A stretch of 41,985 nucleotides of DNA from an uncultured Collinsella sp. (GCA_900549535.1 UROR01000002.1:1-41985); one strand, 5' to 3'; shown: positions 7,900 through 15,273, counted from the first letter of the stretch. Notes: generated by a model from the sequence alone, not told the origin. Numbers and translations are program-made.

Positions 7900-8007
7900 T
7901 TGGCTCTGTTAGACCAAAATTGACATACGAGTGTCCCCATGGTGCCATATCGTTAGCCCTGTAGACCGCGACGGACGGGGCAGCACGAACGCTGAGGACC
8001 TGGTAAC
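7900..8007 (-). repeat. Right arm of 108-bp inverted repeat
   Basis: Reverse complement of 6752-6859 with four substitutions. On the plus strand it is open from 7913 to a TGA at 8018 and reads the same SPWCHIVSPVDRDGRGS stretch as the left arm. Identity falls sharply beyond GTTACC. Confidence 0.95.
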
Positions 8008-8034
8008 TTTCCTCAATTGATATGGGAAAACGTC

Positions 8035-8048
8035 TGAAAACGATTGCA
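8035..8048 (+). promoter_or_regulatory. cre-like / LacI-family operator
   Basis: TGAAAACGATTGCA matches the Gram-positive cre consensus TGWAANCGNTNWCA at 13 of 14 positions. The cognate LacI/CcpA-type protein is not identified. Confidence 0.4.
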
Positions 8049-8050
8049 AA

Positions 8051-8087
8051 TGACCGGTGAACGGTCAAAAACTACCGTTCACCGATA
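8051..8087 (+). promoter_or_regulatory. Paired GTGAACGGT operator, copy 1
   Basis: TGACCGGTGAACGGTCA (8051-8067, centre 8059) and the inverse TACCGTTCACCGATA (8073-8087, centre 8080). Centres are exactly 21 bp apart. Confidence 0.7.
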
Positions 8088-8232
8088 ATCTCAAAACTGG
8101 TTCTAACTGGTATTAAGTCAAAAAGACCAATTCACATATCTTCACAATGACCTGCAATTTTTCTTCACGCTATTTTTAGCCGCCCTGCGTTGTTTAGACA
8201 CAGGAAAAGATCCGATCTTTTGCCAAAACATT

Positions 8233-8246
8233 TCGAAACGGTTTCA
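8233..8246 (+). promoter_or_regulatory. Second cre-like site
   Basis: TCGAAACGGTTTCA matches the cre consensus at 12 of 14 positions and contains the inverted repeat GAAAC-G-GTTTC. Confidence 0.35.
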
Positions 8247-8268
8247 AAACCGCAGGTAGAAGTGTTAA

Positions 8269-8305
8269 CGACCGGTAAACGGTCGATTTATCACCGTGAG
8301 CGGTG
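8269..8305 (+). promoter_or_regulatory. Paired GTGAACGGT operator, copy 2
   Basis: CGACCGGTAAACGGTCG (8269-8285, centre 8277) and CACCGTGAGCGGTG (8292-8305, centre about 8298.5), 21-22 bp apart. Confidence 0.65.
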
Positions 8306-8378
8306 CAAAAACGTTTTACCGTATGAATCAACGGAAGCGACCTCTTCTGGGGTGATATAGTGACAACAACACGTCACG

Positions 8379-8391
8379 TGGTTACTACCAG
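8379..8391 (+). promoter_or_regulatory. GntR/HutC operator before the PTS operon
   Basis: TGGTTACTACCAG is identical to 12671-12683 and has the TGGT-N4-ACCA form of NagR/DasR-type sites (known consensus TGGTCTAGACCA). A second half, AAACCACTGGT, follows at 8397. Confidence 0.7.
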
Positions 8392-8507
8392 TTTAGAAAC
8401 CACTGGTCTTCAAAGAACGCTTTCTAAGAAGCTTTAAGGGCGATTGCCCGCTGGCGTCCGAAAATCATCGGACTCAGATTGTACACACCTTCGGAAGGGA
8501 AATTTGA

Positions 8508-8951
8508 ATGGTTGGCTTTATTCTTACCGGTCATGGACAGTTCGCACCCGGCCTTGCAAGCGCTATCGCTATGGTTGCCGGCGACCAGCCTGCTTTTACC
8601 GTCGTTCCTTTTGAGGGCGACCAGGCTGCTTCCTACGGTGAGGATCTCCGCGCCGCTATTACCGCCATGCGCGAGGAGTGCGATGGCGTGCTCGTCTTTA
8701 CCGACCTGCTTGGCGGCACCCCGTTCAACCAGTCGATGATGATTGCCCAGGATGTCGACAATGTCGAGGTTCTGACCGGCACTAACCTTCCCATGGTTAT
8801 TGAGCTTCTGTTCCTCCGCGGCAACGCCACGCTCGCCGAGCTTGGCGAGCAGGCCGTGACCGTTGGCCAGACGGGCATCACCGCCCAGACGGTCGCATCC
8901 GTTGCCGGCTCCGACGAAGAGGATATCTTCGGCGACGAGGACGGCATCTAA
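8508..8951 (+). CDS. PTS mannose/fructose/sorbose-class EIIA
   Basis: 147 aa. It accepts phosphate from HPr and passes it to the IIB at 9269. The start VGFILTGHGQFAPGLASAI carries the phosphorylatable His9 in the invariant G-H-G. VFTDLLGGTPFNQS is the family's second signature, and TGTNLPMVIELLFLR the third. The IIB domain is separate here. It is the first gene of the operon 8508-11714; the stop overlaps the next ATG by one base. The acidic tail EEDIFGDEDGI is common in single-domain IIAs. Substrate is inferred from neighbours (AgaS, NagA) to be galactosamine or N-acetylgalactosamine; GlcNAc or another hexosamine is also possible. Confidence 0.93.
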   Translation: MVGFILTGHGQFAPGLASAIAMVAGDQPAFTVVPFEGDQAASYGEDLRAAITAMREECDGVLVFTDLLGGTPFNQSMMIAQDVDNVEVLTGTNLPMVIELLFLRGNATLAELGEQAVTVGQTGITAQTVASVAGSDEEDIFGDEDGI

Positions 8952-9232
8952 TGGCCGATTTCGGAGCCAACGTCCTGAGCTCCTCGGTCGCCCTTTTAGG
9001 CCTGCTTGCCATCATGGGCTTGATTTACACCATCTGGTCGCAAATCAACATGAAGAAGAAGCAAAAGTACTTCAAGGAGCTGCACACCGAGCTCAAGCCG
9101 GGTCAGGAGGTTCTTTTCGCCGGCGGTATCTACGGAACCGTCAAAGGCATCGAAGGCGAGAAGGTCCAGATCAAAGTCCGATCCGGGGCCGTCGTAGATG
9201 TTTCGCGTTACGCGATTCAGGAGATCAAGTAA
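8951..9232 (+). CDS. yajC: YajC family protein within the PTS operon
   Basis: 93 aa. Residues about 8-30 (LSSSVALLGLLAIMGLIYTIW) form one membrane helix; the following basic loop MKKKQKYFKELHTELKPGQEV and the SH3-like EVLFAGGIYGTVKGIEGEKVQIKVRSG segment match YajC, an accessory subunit of the SecDF translocon. Here it sits between PTS EIIA and EIIB, with its ATG overlapping the EIIA stop (TAATG), so it is translationally coupled to the PTS. YajC paralogues in mannose-class PTS operons are known in some Firmicutes (for example pneumococcal loci). Its role there is not established; helping IIC/IID membrane assembly is a guess. Confidence 0.88.
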   Translation: MADFGANVLSSSVALLGLLAIMGLIYTIWSQINMKKKQKYFKELHTELKPGQEVLFAGGIYGTVKGIEGEKVQIKVRSGAVVDVSRYAIQEIK

Positions 9233-9268
9233 CTGTCGTCAGCAAATAACGAAAGGAAGCTGATCAAC

Positions 9269-9751
9269 ATGGCAGAACCCAACATTCTTCTTACCCGCAT
9301 CGATAACCGACTGGTTCATGGTCAGGTTGCCACCCAGTGGAACTCCACCCTGGGCTCCAACCTCATCCTCGTCGCCAACGACGACGTGGCGACCAACACC
9401 ATGCGCCAGAACCTCATGAAGATGGCCGCTCCCGCCGGCGTCGCTACGCGTTTCTTCTCTCTGCAGAAGACCATCGACGTCATTGGCAAGGCGAGCCCGC
9501 GCCAGAAGATCTTCATCGTGGCCGAAACACCGGAAGACGTGCTTACGCTCGTCAAGGGCGGTGTGCCTATAAAGAAGGTAAACATCGGCAACATGCACAT
9601 GTCGGAAGGAAAGCGCCAAGTCGCCACCTCCGTCGCAGTTAACGACGAGGATGTCGCTGCGTTTAAAGAGCTGCAGGAATTGGGGGTGGAGTTGGAGATC
9701 AGGCGCGTTCCGAGCACGCCTGTTGAGGACACGAGCAAGCTCTTCTCGTAA
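9269..9751 (+). CDS. PTS mannose/fructose/sorbose-class EIIB
   Basis: 160 aa. LLTRIDNRLVHGQVATQW carries the phosphorylatable His17 in the strictly conserved R-L-V/I-H-G-Q. LKLVKGGVPIKKVNIGNMH-like and FKELQELGVELEIRRVPS segments match the family to its C-terminus. It receives phosphate from the EIIA at 8508 and phosphorylates sugar bound by IIC/IID. A GAAAGGA RBS precedes ATG 9269. Compare the orphan paralogue at 19059, where this His is Tyr. Confidence 0.94.
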   Translation: MAEPNILLTRIDNRLVHGQVATQWNSTLGSNLILVANDDVATNTMRQNLMKMAAPAGVATRFFSLQKTIDVIGKASPRQKIFIVAETPEDVLTLVKGGVPIKKVNIGNMHMSEGKRQVATSVAVNDEDVAAFKELQELGVELEIRRVPSTPVEDTSKLFS

Positions 9752-9841
9752 TCCTCGTGATCCACGTTGTCGGGAGTGAAACCCTGACGTTCTGTACGTG
9801 ATATCCAAAGTGCGTACATTCATTTTGAAAGGAGGAGCAAG

Positions 9842-10642
9842 ATGGAATACTCGATCATCCAGATCGCTCTGGTCTTCGTCGTCACGTTCATCGCGGCAAT
9901 CGACCAGTTTGACTTCCTCGAGTCTCTCTATCAGCCCATCGTCACCGGCGCCGTCATCGGTCTTATCCTTGGCGACCTCAACACCGGTCTTCTCGTGGGT
10001 GGTACTTATCAGCTCATGACGATCGGCAACATGCCGATCGGAGGCGCTCAGCCGCCTAACGCCGTCATTGGCGGCATCATGGCAGCCATTCTCGCTATCG
10101 CTACGGGTCTCGAGCCCAACGCGGCAGTCGGCCTTGCCATTCCGTTCGCCCTGCTTGGTCAGCTCGGCGTTACCCTGGTCTTCACGCTTATGTCCCCGCT
10201 TATGTCCACGGCCGATAACATGGCTCATAACGCGGACACCAAGGGCATCGAGCGCCTGAACTACTTCGCCATGGCTCTGCTCGGCCTGATCTTCGCTGTC
10301 GTCGTCACCCTGTTCTTCATCGCTGGCGCTACCATTGGTCAGACCATCGCTTCCGCCATCCCGACTTGGCTGCAGACCGGTCTGTCCGCTGCAGGCGGCA
10401 TGATGCGCTTCGTCGGCTTCGCCGTCCTGCTCAAGGTTATGATGAACCGCGATATGTGGGGCTTCTTCCTCATGGGCTTTGGCCTCGCGCTCATCACCGT
10501 TGCCAACGATTCTCTGGCAACCCCTGCCCTGCTCATCCTCGCTCTCATCGGCTTCGGCATCGCTTTCTGGGACTTCCAGCAGCAGACCGAGCTGAAGGGT
10601 GCAGCTGTTTCTGACGGAGGTGACTTCGAAGATGGCATCTAA
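9842..10642 (+). CDS. PTS mannose/fructose/sorbose-class EIIC
   Basis: 266 aa integral membrane permease subunit (about 7-8 helices). The family signature GLILGDLNTGLLVGGTYQLMTIG then IGGAQPPNAVIGGIMA is clear, and PFALLGQLGVTLVFTLMSPLM follows. AAAGGAGGAG gives a very strong RBS. The acidic tail GGDFEDGI overlaps the start of EIID by 11 bases, so the two membrane subunits are translationally coupled. In this cluster it probably carries N-acetylgalactosamine or galactosamine. Confidence 0.94.
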   Translation: MEYSIIQIALVFVVTFIAAIDQFDFLESLYQPIVTGAVIGLILGDLNTGLLVGGTYQLMTIGNMPIGGAQPPNAVIGGIMAAILAIATGLEPNAAVGLAIPFALLGQLGVTLVFTLMSPLMSTADNMAHNADTKGIERLNYFAMALLGLIFAVVVTLFFIAGATIGQTIASAIPTWLQTGLSAAGGMMRFVGFAVLLKVMMNRDMWGFFLMGFGLALITVANDSLATPALLILALIGFGIAFWDFQQQTELKGAAVSDGGDFEDGI

Positions 10643-11714
10643 TGAGTATGTAATCCCGGAGCACTACGAGGATCTCACTCCTGCTCCGCAGCTCGACCAG
10701 AAGACCCTCAACAAGATGGCTTGGCGCTCCTGCTTCCTGCAGGCCTCGTTCAACTACGAGCGTATGCAGGCCGCTGGCTGGCTCTACTCCATCATCCCCG
10801 GTCTGGAGAAGATCCACACCAACAAGAACGACCTCGCGGCTTCCATGAGCCACAACCTGGAGTTCTTCAACACCCACCCGTTCCTCGTCACCTTTGTTAT
10901 GGGCATCGTGCTTTCGCTCGAGCAGAACAAGGTTGACATCCCCACGATCCGCGCCGTCCGCGTCGCCGCAATGGGCCCGCTCGGTGGTATCGGTGACGCC
11001 CTGTTCTGGCTGACGCTCGTGCCTATCACGGCCGGCATCACCTCCAACATGGCCATCAACGGCAACGCTGCTGCGCCGATCATCTTCCTGGTGATCTTCA
11101 ACGCTGTCCAGTTCGCTCTGCGCTTCTGGCTCATGAACTGGTCCTACAAGCTTGGCACCAGCGCTATTGACGCTCTGACCGCCAACATGCAGGCCTTCAC
11201 GCGTGCCGCTTCCATCATGGGCGTCTTCGTCGTCGGTTGCCTGGTCGTCACCATGGGTGGCACCCAGATCAACCTCCAGATCCCCAACGGCACCACCCGT
11301 GGCCTCTCCGCTACTACCGTGATCGTCTCCGAGAAGGAGGCCGAGAACTTCACCGGTATGGAGGGCATCGATACCGAGACCGCTGAGGCCGGTACCATCG
11401 CCATGACCGATAAGGACGGCAACGCCCTTACCGCTTCCGATGCCGACGGCAACGCTGTCGAGTGCGGCGTCACCGATCTGGGTAACGGCATGGAGTCCGT
11501 GACCTACGGCACCGTTACCGAGGATCCGGTCAACTTCTCTGTTGCCGACACCCTCAACACCATCGTCCCGAAGCTCGTCCCGCTTATGCTTACGCTGCTG
11601 CTTTACTACATGTTCGCTAAGCACAGCTGGACCCCGACCAAGGGCATTCTCCTGCTCTTCGTCCTTGGCATCCTGGGCGCTGGCCCGCTTGGTCTCTGGC
11701 CGAGCATCTGGTAA
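10632..11714 (+). CDS. PTS mannose/fructose/sorbose-class EIID with large extra loop
   Basis: 360 aa, longer than the usual 270-305. N-terminal LNKMAWRSCFLQASFNYERMQAAGWLYSIIP, then FFNTHPFLVTFVMGIVLSLEQ and GPLGGIGDALFWLTLVPI are diagnostic of EIID; the C-terminus LVPLMLTLLLYYMFAKHSWTPTKGI is normal. Residues about 218-300, between two membrane segments, hold an extra Thr/Asp/Gly-rich region (EKEAENFTGMEG, TDKDGNALTASDADGNAV). By topology of the family this loop would be extracytoplasmic. ATG 10632 follows GGAGG at 10616-10620, both inside the EIIC gene. EIID contributes substrate translocation with EIIC. Confidence 0.93.
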   Translation: MASNEYVIPEHYEDLTPAPQLDQKTLNKMAWRSCFLQASFNYERMQAAGWLYSIIPGLEKIHTNKNDLAASMSHNLEFFNTHPFLVTFVMGIVLSLEQNKVDIPTIRAVRVAAMGPLGGIGDALFWLTLVPITAGITSNMAINGNAAAPIIFLVIFNAVQFALRFWLMNWSYKLGTSAIDALTANMQAFTRAASIMGVFVVGCLVVTMGGTQINLQIPNGTTRGLSATTVIVSEKEAENFTGMEGIDTETAEAGTIAMTDKDGNALTASDADGNAVECGVTDLGNGMESVTYGTVTEDPVNFSVADTLNTIVPKLVPLMLTLLLYYMFAKHSWTPTKGILLLFVLGILGAGPLGLWPSIW

Positions 11715-11727
11715 GGCTCTAGCTTGA

Positions 11728-11756
11728 GGGGTGTGTCCCTACGCGGCTCACACCCC
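11728..11756 (+). other. Hairpin after the PTS operon
   Basis: GGGGTGTG (11728-11735) / CACACCCC (11749-11756), perfect 8-bp stem without a T tract; possibly an mRNA 3' stabiliser ahead of the terminator. Confidence 0.5.
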
Positions 11757-11780
11757 GACCCCTTAAGCCATGTGTATGTT

Positions 11781-11814
11781 AAAAGCCGCGTGCTCGAAAG
11801 AGCGCGCGGCTTTT
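11781..11814 (+). terminator. Terminator of the mannose-class PTS operon
   Basis: AAAAGCCGCGTGCTC / GAGCGCGCGGCTTTT with a GAAA tetraloop and T tract; one G-T wobble. Confidence 0.93.
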
Positions 11815-11898
11815 GTTTTCTTGTTGATTTGGGTGTGGCAGACAGATAATGCTAAACACCCAAGGTAGTAGCCGAGTTTGAGAAAATGGGAGGATAGG

Positions 11899-12630
11899 AT
11901 GGCGATCGGAGCGCGTAAGCAACCGCTGTACGATCAGCTGGTCGATATTCTGACCGAAAAGATTGACCATGAATATCGCGCCGGTGACATGATTCCTTCC
12001 GAGCGCGAACTTTCGGAGCGCTATGGTCTCTCGCGCACTACGGTACGCCTGGCTCTGCAGGAACTGGAGCGTTTAGGACTGGTGGTTCGGCAGCACGGTC
12101 GCGGTACCTTTGTGACCGACCGTTCGGCAAAGGCAACCAATCTTATGCAGTCCTACAGCTTTACCGAGCAGATGCGCGCGATGGGTCGCGACCCCGAGAC
12201 CACGATTCTCGAGTTTTGCGAGATGGAGGCCGATAAGAATCTGGCCGAGCATATGGGATTGCGTATCGGTGATCGCATTTTTAAGCTCAAGCGCCTTCGT
12301 TCTGCCGACAACATGCCCATGATGGTCGAACGCAGCTATCTACCGGTTCGTCAATTTCTGTCCCTAAAGCGACCGCTGCTGGAGCGTAAGCCGCTTTACG
12401 ATGTGATTGAGCAAGACTTTCAGCAAAAGATACGCGTGGCCGAAGAGGAGTTCTATGCGAGCATAGCCCGTCCCACCGATGCCCACCTTTTGGGAATTGT
12501 CGAGGGCTCGCCTGTGCTCGATTTGGTCAGGACTACGTATAACGAGTCAAACGAGGTTGTGGAGTATACACTCTCGGTTGCTCGTGCCGATCAGTTTAAA
12601 TACAAGGTTTATCACCAGCGTAGCGACTAG
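11899..12630 (+). CDS. GntR-family (HutC/UTRA) regulator of amino-sugar genes
   Basis: 243 aa. Residues about 8-72 are a GntR winged helix (PLYDQLVDILTEKI, MIPSERELSERYGLSRTTVR, LVVRQHGRGTFV). Residues about 90-238 are a UTRA ligand-binding domain (PMMVERSYLPVRQF, KPLYDVIEQDF, SPVLDLVRTTYNESNEVVEY). This is the NagR/DasR/AgaR-type subfamily, which responds to sugar phosphates such as GlcN6P or GalNAc6P. ATG 11899 follows GGGAGG by five bases. It sits between the PTS operon and agaS, and identical TGGTTACTACCAG sites lie before both, so it most likely represses both. Confidence 0.9.
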   Translation: MAIGARKQPLYDQLVDILTEKIDHEYRAGDMIPSERELSERYGLSRTTVRLALQELERLGLVVRQHGRGTFVTDRSAKATNLMQSYSFTEQMRAMGRDPETTILEFCEMEADKNLAEHMGLRIGDRIFKLKRLRSADNMPMMVERSYLPVRQFLSLKRPLLERKPLYDVIEQDFQQKIRVAEEEFYASIARPTDAHLLGIVEGSPVLDLVRTTYNESNEVVEYTLSVARADQFKYKVYHQRSD

Positions 12631-12670
12631 TGTTCGCATCGTATCCATATGATGATTCTTTGCTTTTAAC

Positions 12671-12683
12671 TGGTTACTACCAG
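12671..12683 (+). promoter_or_regulatory. GntR/HutC operator before agaS
   Basis: TGGTTACTACCAG, followed by the partial inverse GATAACCAACTG to 12693. It overlaps the expected -35 region of the promoter with -10 at 12700, so binding would block RNA polymerase. Confidence 0.7.
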
Positions 12684-12699
12684 ATAACCAACTGAAGTG

Positions 12700-12705
12700 T
12701 ATAAT
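12700..12705 (+). promoter_or_regulatory. -10 element of the agaS promoter
   Basis: Perfect TATAAT, 40 bases before the agaS start. The -35 is poor; the nearest candidate at correct spacing lies inside the GntR site. Confidence 0.55.
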
Positions 12706-12744
12706 TGCACGTCAGAGGATTACTTCTAGAGAGAGGTATTAGAA

Positions 12745-13911
12745 ATGTTCGAGAAGAGTGTCGAGGAGCTCACCGAGCTCGGCGCCCAGATCACCACGGC
12801 CGAGATTGCTCAGCAGCCCGAGCTTTGGCGTGATACGCTCAACATCTATCGCGAGAACAAGGAGGCCATCGAGGCCTTCCTGGCCGAGGCTCGCGCTATG
12901 GGCGAGGGCCGTCTGTCCGTCGTCTTCACCGGTGCCGGTACGTCCGACTACGTTGGCGATACCTGCGCCCCGTACCTGCGTCACGCTGGCAACACTGATC
13001 TCTACGACTTTAAGCCCATCGCCACGACCGACATCGTGAGCGCCCCGCGCGACTTCCTGCGCGCCGAGGATCCCACGCTCGTGGTTTCCTTTGCCCGCTC
13101 TGGCAACAGCCCCGAGAGCCTTGCTGCCGTTGCCGTTGCCAAGGAGCTCGTCCACAACGTCAAGTTCCTCAACATCACCTGCGCTCCCGAGGGCAAGCTC
13201 GCCGTCGAGTCTGCCGATGATCCCAACGCGCTGACGCTGCTCATCCCGCGCGCCAACGACAAGGGCTTCGCCATGACCGGTTCTTATTCCTGCATGACCC
13301 TGCTCTCCACCCTTATTTTTGACACTGCCTCTGACGAGCAGAAGGCCGAGTGGGTCGAGACCATCGCCAAGATGGGCGAAGAGGTCATCGCTCGTGAGTC
13401 CGAGGTCGCCGACTACCTGGCTGGCGACTTCAACCGCGTGACCTACCTGGGTTCCGGCTCCTTCGGTGGCCTTGCTCAGGAGAGCCAGCTCAAGATCCTC
13501 GAGCTTGCTCACGGCTTGGTTGCCACCTCTTACGACACCTCCATGGGCTATCGTCACGGACCCAAGTCCTTCGTCGATGACAAGACCCTCGTCTTCGTCT
13601 TCGTTAACAACGACGCCTACACCCGCCAGTACGACATCGACATCCTCAACGAGATCGGTGGCGACGACATCGCTCAGCACACCGTTGCCGTTCAGCAGGA
13701 TGGCGCTACTGTCTATGAGGGTGAGTCCTTCACCTTCAAGGGCTACGAGGCGCTTCCCGAGGGCTACCTTGCTCTGCCGTTCGTGATGTTTGCCCAGGCC
13801 ATCAGCCTGCTCAACTCCGTGCGCGTGGGCAACACGCCCGATACGCCGAGCCCCACCGGCACGGTCAACCGCGTGGTCAAGGGTGTGACGATTCACCCCT
13901 TCACCGCTTAA
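12745..13911 (+). CDS. agaS: AgaS-type sugar isomerase/deaminase (SIS domains)
   Basis: 388 aa with two SIS domains. VVFTGAGTSDYVGDT and VVSFARSGNSPESLAAV mark the first sugar-phosphate pocket, and YLGSGSFGGLAQESQLKILELA with SMGYRHGPKSFVDD the second. The size and the RHGPKS-type motif match AgaS, which deaminates and isomerises galactosamine-6-phosphate to tagatose-6-phosphate in the aga pathway. GlmS-like glutaminase domain is absent. Its neighbours (NagA-type deacetylase downstream, PTS and GntR upstream, LacC-type tagatose-6-P kinase further on) fit the same route. Controlled by the GntR site 12671 upstream. Confidence 0.9.
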   Translation: MFEKSVEELTELGAQITTAEIAQQPELWRDTLNIYRENKEAIEAFLAEARAMGEGRLSVVFTGAGTSDYVGDTCAPYLRHAGNTDLYDFKPIATTDIVSAPRDFLRAEDPTLVVSFARSGNSPESLAAVAVAKELVHNVKFLNITCAPEGKLAVESADDPNALTLLIPRANDKGFAMTGSYSCMTLLSTLIFDTASDEQKAEWVETIAKMGEEVIARESEVADYLAGDFNRVTYLGSGSFGGLAQESQLKILELAHGLVATSYDTSMGYRHGPKSFVDDKTLVFVFVNNDAYTRQYDIDILNEIGGDDIAQHTVAVQQDGATVYEGESFTFKGYEALPEGYLALPFVMFAQAISLLNSVRVGNTPDTPSPTGTVNRVVKGVTIHPFTA

Positions 13912-13929
13912 TCGCGTCCCCCTGTAAGG

Positions 13930-13966
13930 GCGCCCGTCCGCTCATAACGGCGGGCGGGCGCTTTTT
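13930..13966 (+). terminator. Terminator after agaS
   Basis: GCGCCCGTCCGC (13930-13941) / GCGGGCGGGCGC (13950-13961), one wobble, then five T. nagA therefore probably needs its own promoter or readthrough. Confidence 0.88.
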
Positions 13967-14029
13967 GTTTTTAGTTAAACCGGGTATAAGCATCACCACG
14001 GTCAACTGCTTTAGAAGCAAGGAGTGCAT

Positions 14030-15199
14030 ATGAGCACGTACGCAATTAAGGCCGACAAGTTCTTCTTGCCGGCGGGCCCGCAGCTGGGCGGCTATCTCAT
14101 GGTCGAGGACGGCGTCTTTGGCGCTTGGCAGGCCGACGAGCCCTCTTGCGAGATTAAGGACTACACGGGATCGTGGATCGCGCCGGGCATGGTCGACACC
14201 CACATCCATGGCTTCTATAACCACTCGACTACCGATAACGACCCCGAGGGCATCGATATTAGCTCGACCGAGCTCGCCCGTCGCGGTACCACCAGCTGGC
14301 TGCCCACGACGTTTACCGATGGCGTCGAGCAGATCAAGGATGCCTGCGCTGCTATCGCACAGGCTGACGAGGGCCGTGGCCCCGACTTCTGCGGCGCTCG
14401 CATTCAGGGCATCTACCTGGAGGGCCCCTTCTTTACCATGAAGCACGTGGGCGCGCAGAACCCCGCTTACCTGGTTGATCCTTCCGAGGAGGTCTTCGAC
14501 CAGTGGCAGGAGGCTGCCGGCGGACGCATCGTTAAGAGCGCCATGGCTGCCGAGCGCGACGGTGCTGCCGCCTATGCTGCCGCCTTGAACGCCAAGGGTG
14601 TTGTGACCAGCATCGGCCACTCCGACGCCACCTACGATGAGTGCGTCGCTGCGATCAACGCCGGTGCCAGCTGCTTTACGCACACCTACAACGGCCAGCG
14701 TGGTCTGCATCACCGCGAGCCCGGTGTCGTGGGTGCGGCCATGTCCACCCCCGAGACCTACGCCGAGGTTATCTGCGACGGCAAGCACGTGAACCCTGCC
14801 GCCATCAAGGCGCTGCTGCAGGCCAAGGGTTGGCAGCACACGGTGCTCATTACCGATTGCCTGGGCTGCGGCGGCATGCCCGAGGGCAGCTACACCAGCG
14901 GTGGCATGGACGTCATCATGAAGGACAACCTGTGCTGGCTCGCCGACGGCAAGAGCATTGCCGGCTCGGTGCTCACGCTCGCCCAGGGCGTCAAGAACAT
15001 CGTCGACTGGGGTATCGCCAGCGCCGATATTGCTATTCGCATGGCAACCGAGGTGCCGGCACGCTCCGCGCACATCGAGGATAAGTGCGGCAGCATTATG
15101 CCTGGTCGCGACGCCGACTTTGTCGTGTTCGACCACGAGCTCACCCTCGTCGAGACCTACGTTGGCGGCCAGAGCGTCGGCAACGCATTTACCGAGTAA
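14030..15199 (+). CDS. nagA: N-acetylhexosamine-6-phosphate deacetylase (NagA/AgaA)
   Basis: 389 aa amidohydrolase that removes acetate from GlcNAc6P or GalNAc6P. Visible metal and active-site residues: H58/H60 in DTHIHG, E131 in YLEGPF, H197 in IGHSDATYDE, H218 in FTHTYNG, and catalytic D276 in LITDCLG. GLHHREPGVVGAA binds the phosphate side. The C-terminus MPGRDADFVVFDHELTLVETYVGG is intact. ATG 14030 is five bases after AAGGAG; GTG 14024 lies within that RBS. Next to agaS, the substrate is more likely GalNAc6P (AgaA role), but sequence alone does not separate the two. A fragment of a second copy lies at 17927. Confidence 0.93.
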   Translation: MSTYAIKADKFFLPAGPQLGGYLMVEDGVFGAWQADEPSCEIKDYTGSWIAPGMVDTHIHGFYNHSTTDNDPEGIDISSTELARRGTTSWLPTTFTDGVEQIKDACAAIAQADEGRGPDFCGARIQGIYLEGPFFTMKHVGAQNPAYLVDPSEEVFDQWQEAAGGRIVKSAMAAERDGAAAYAAALNAKGVVTSIGHSDATYDECVAAINAGASCFTHTYNGQRGLHHREPGVVGAAMSTPETYAEVICDGKHVNPAAIKALLQAKGWQHTVLITDCLGCGGMPEGSYTSGGMDVIMKDNLCWLADGKSIAGSVLTLAQGVKNIVDWGIASADIAIRMATEVPARSAHIEDKCGSIMPGRDADFVVFDHELTLVETYVGGQSVGNAFTE

Positions 15200-15205
15200 C
15201 GACAG

Positions 15206-15243
15206 AAAAAGACGGCGGGCCCGAATTTGCTCGGACCCGCCGT
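15206..15243 (-). terminator. Terminator of the flavodoxin gene
   Basis: On the minus strand ACGGCGGGTCCGA / TCGGGCCCGCCGT (one mismatch) is followed by TTTTT. It lies between the convergent nagA and flavodoxin genes; on the plus strand it lacks a T tract. Confidence 0.85.
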
Positions 15244-15273
15244 ATGGCTTAACGCTCAAAAGCACCTTAACAG

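Larger units (their letters stand above)
8008..8507. promoter_or_regulatory. Long regulatory region of the mannose-class PTS operon
   Basis: About 500 bases without a gene, dense in operator-like sites: two cre-like sites, two 21-bp-spaced pairs, a GntR-type site, and a weaker ACTGGTTCTAACTGGT near 8096. TATAGT at 8356-8361 is a possible -10, but no good -35 is seen. From 8400 to 8500 the leader has only short hairpins. GGAAGGG precedes the first start codon. Confidence 0.7.

Noticed and set aside
9269..9751. Possibility that the EIIB at 9269 is also degenerate like its paralogue
   Set aside because: The RLVHGQV motif with the phosphorylatable His is intact.
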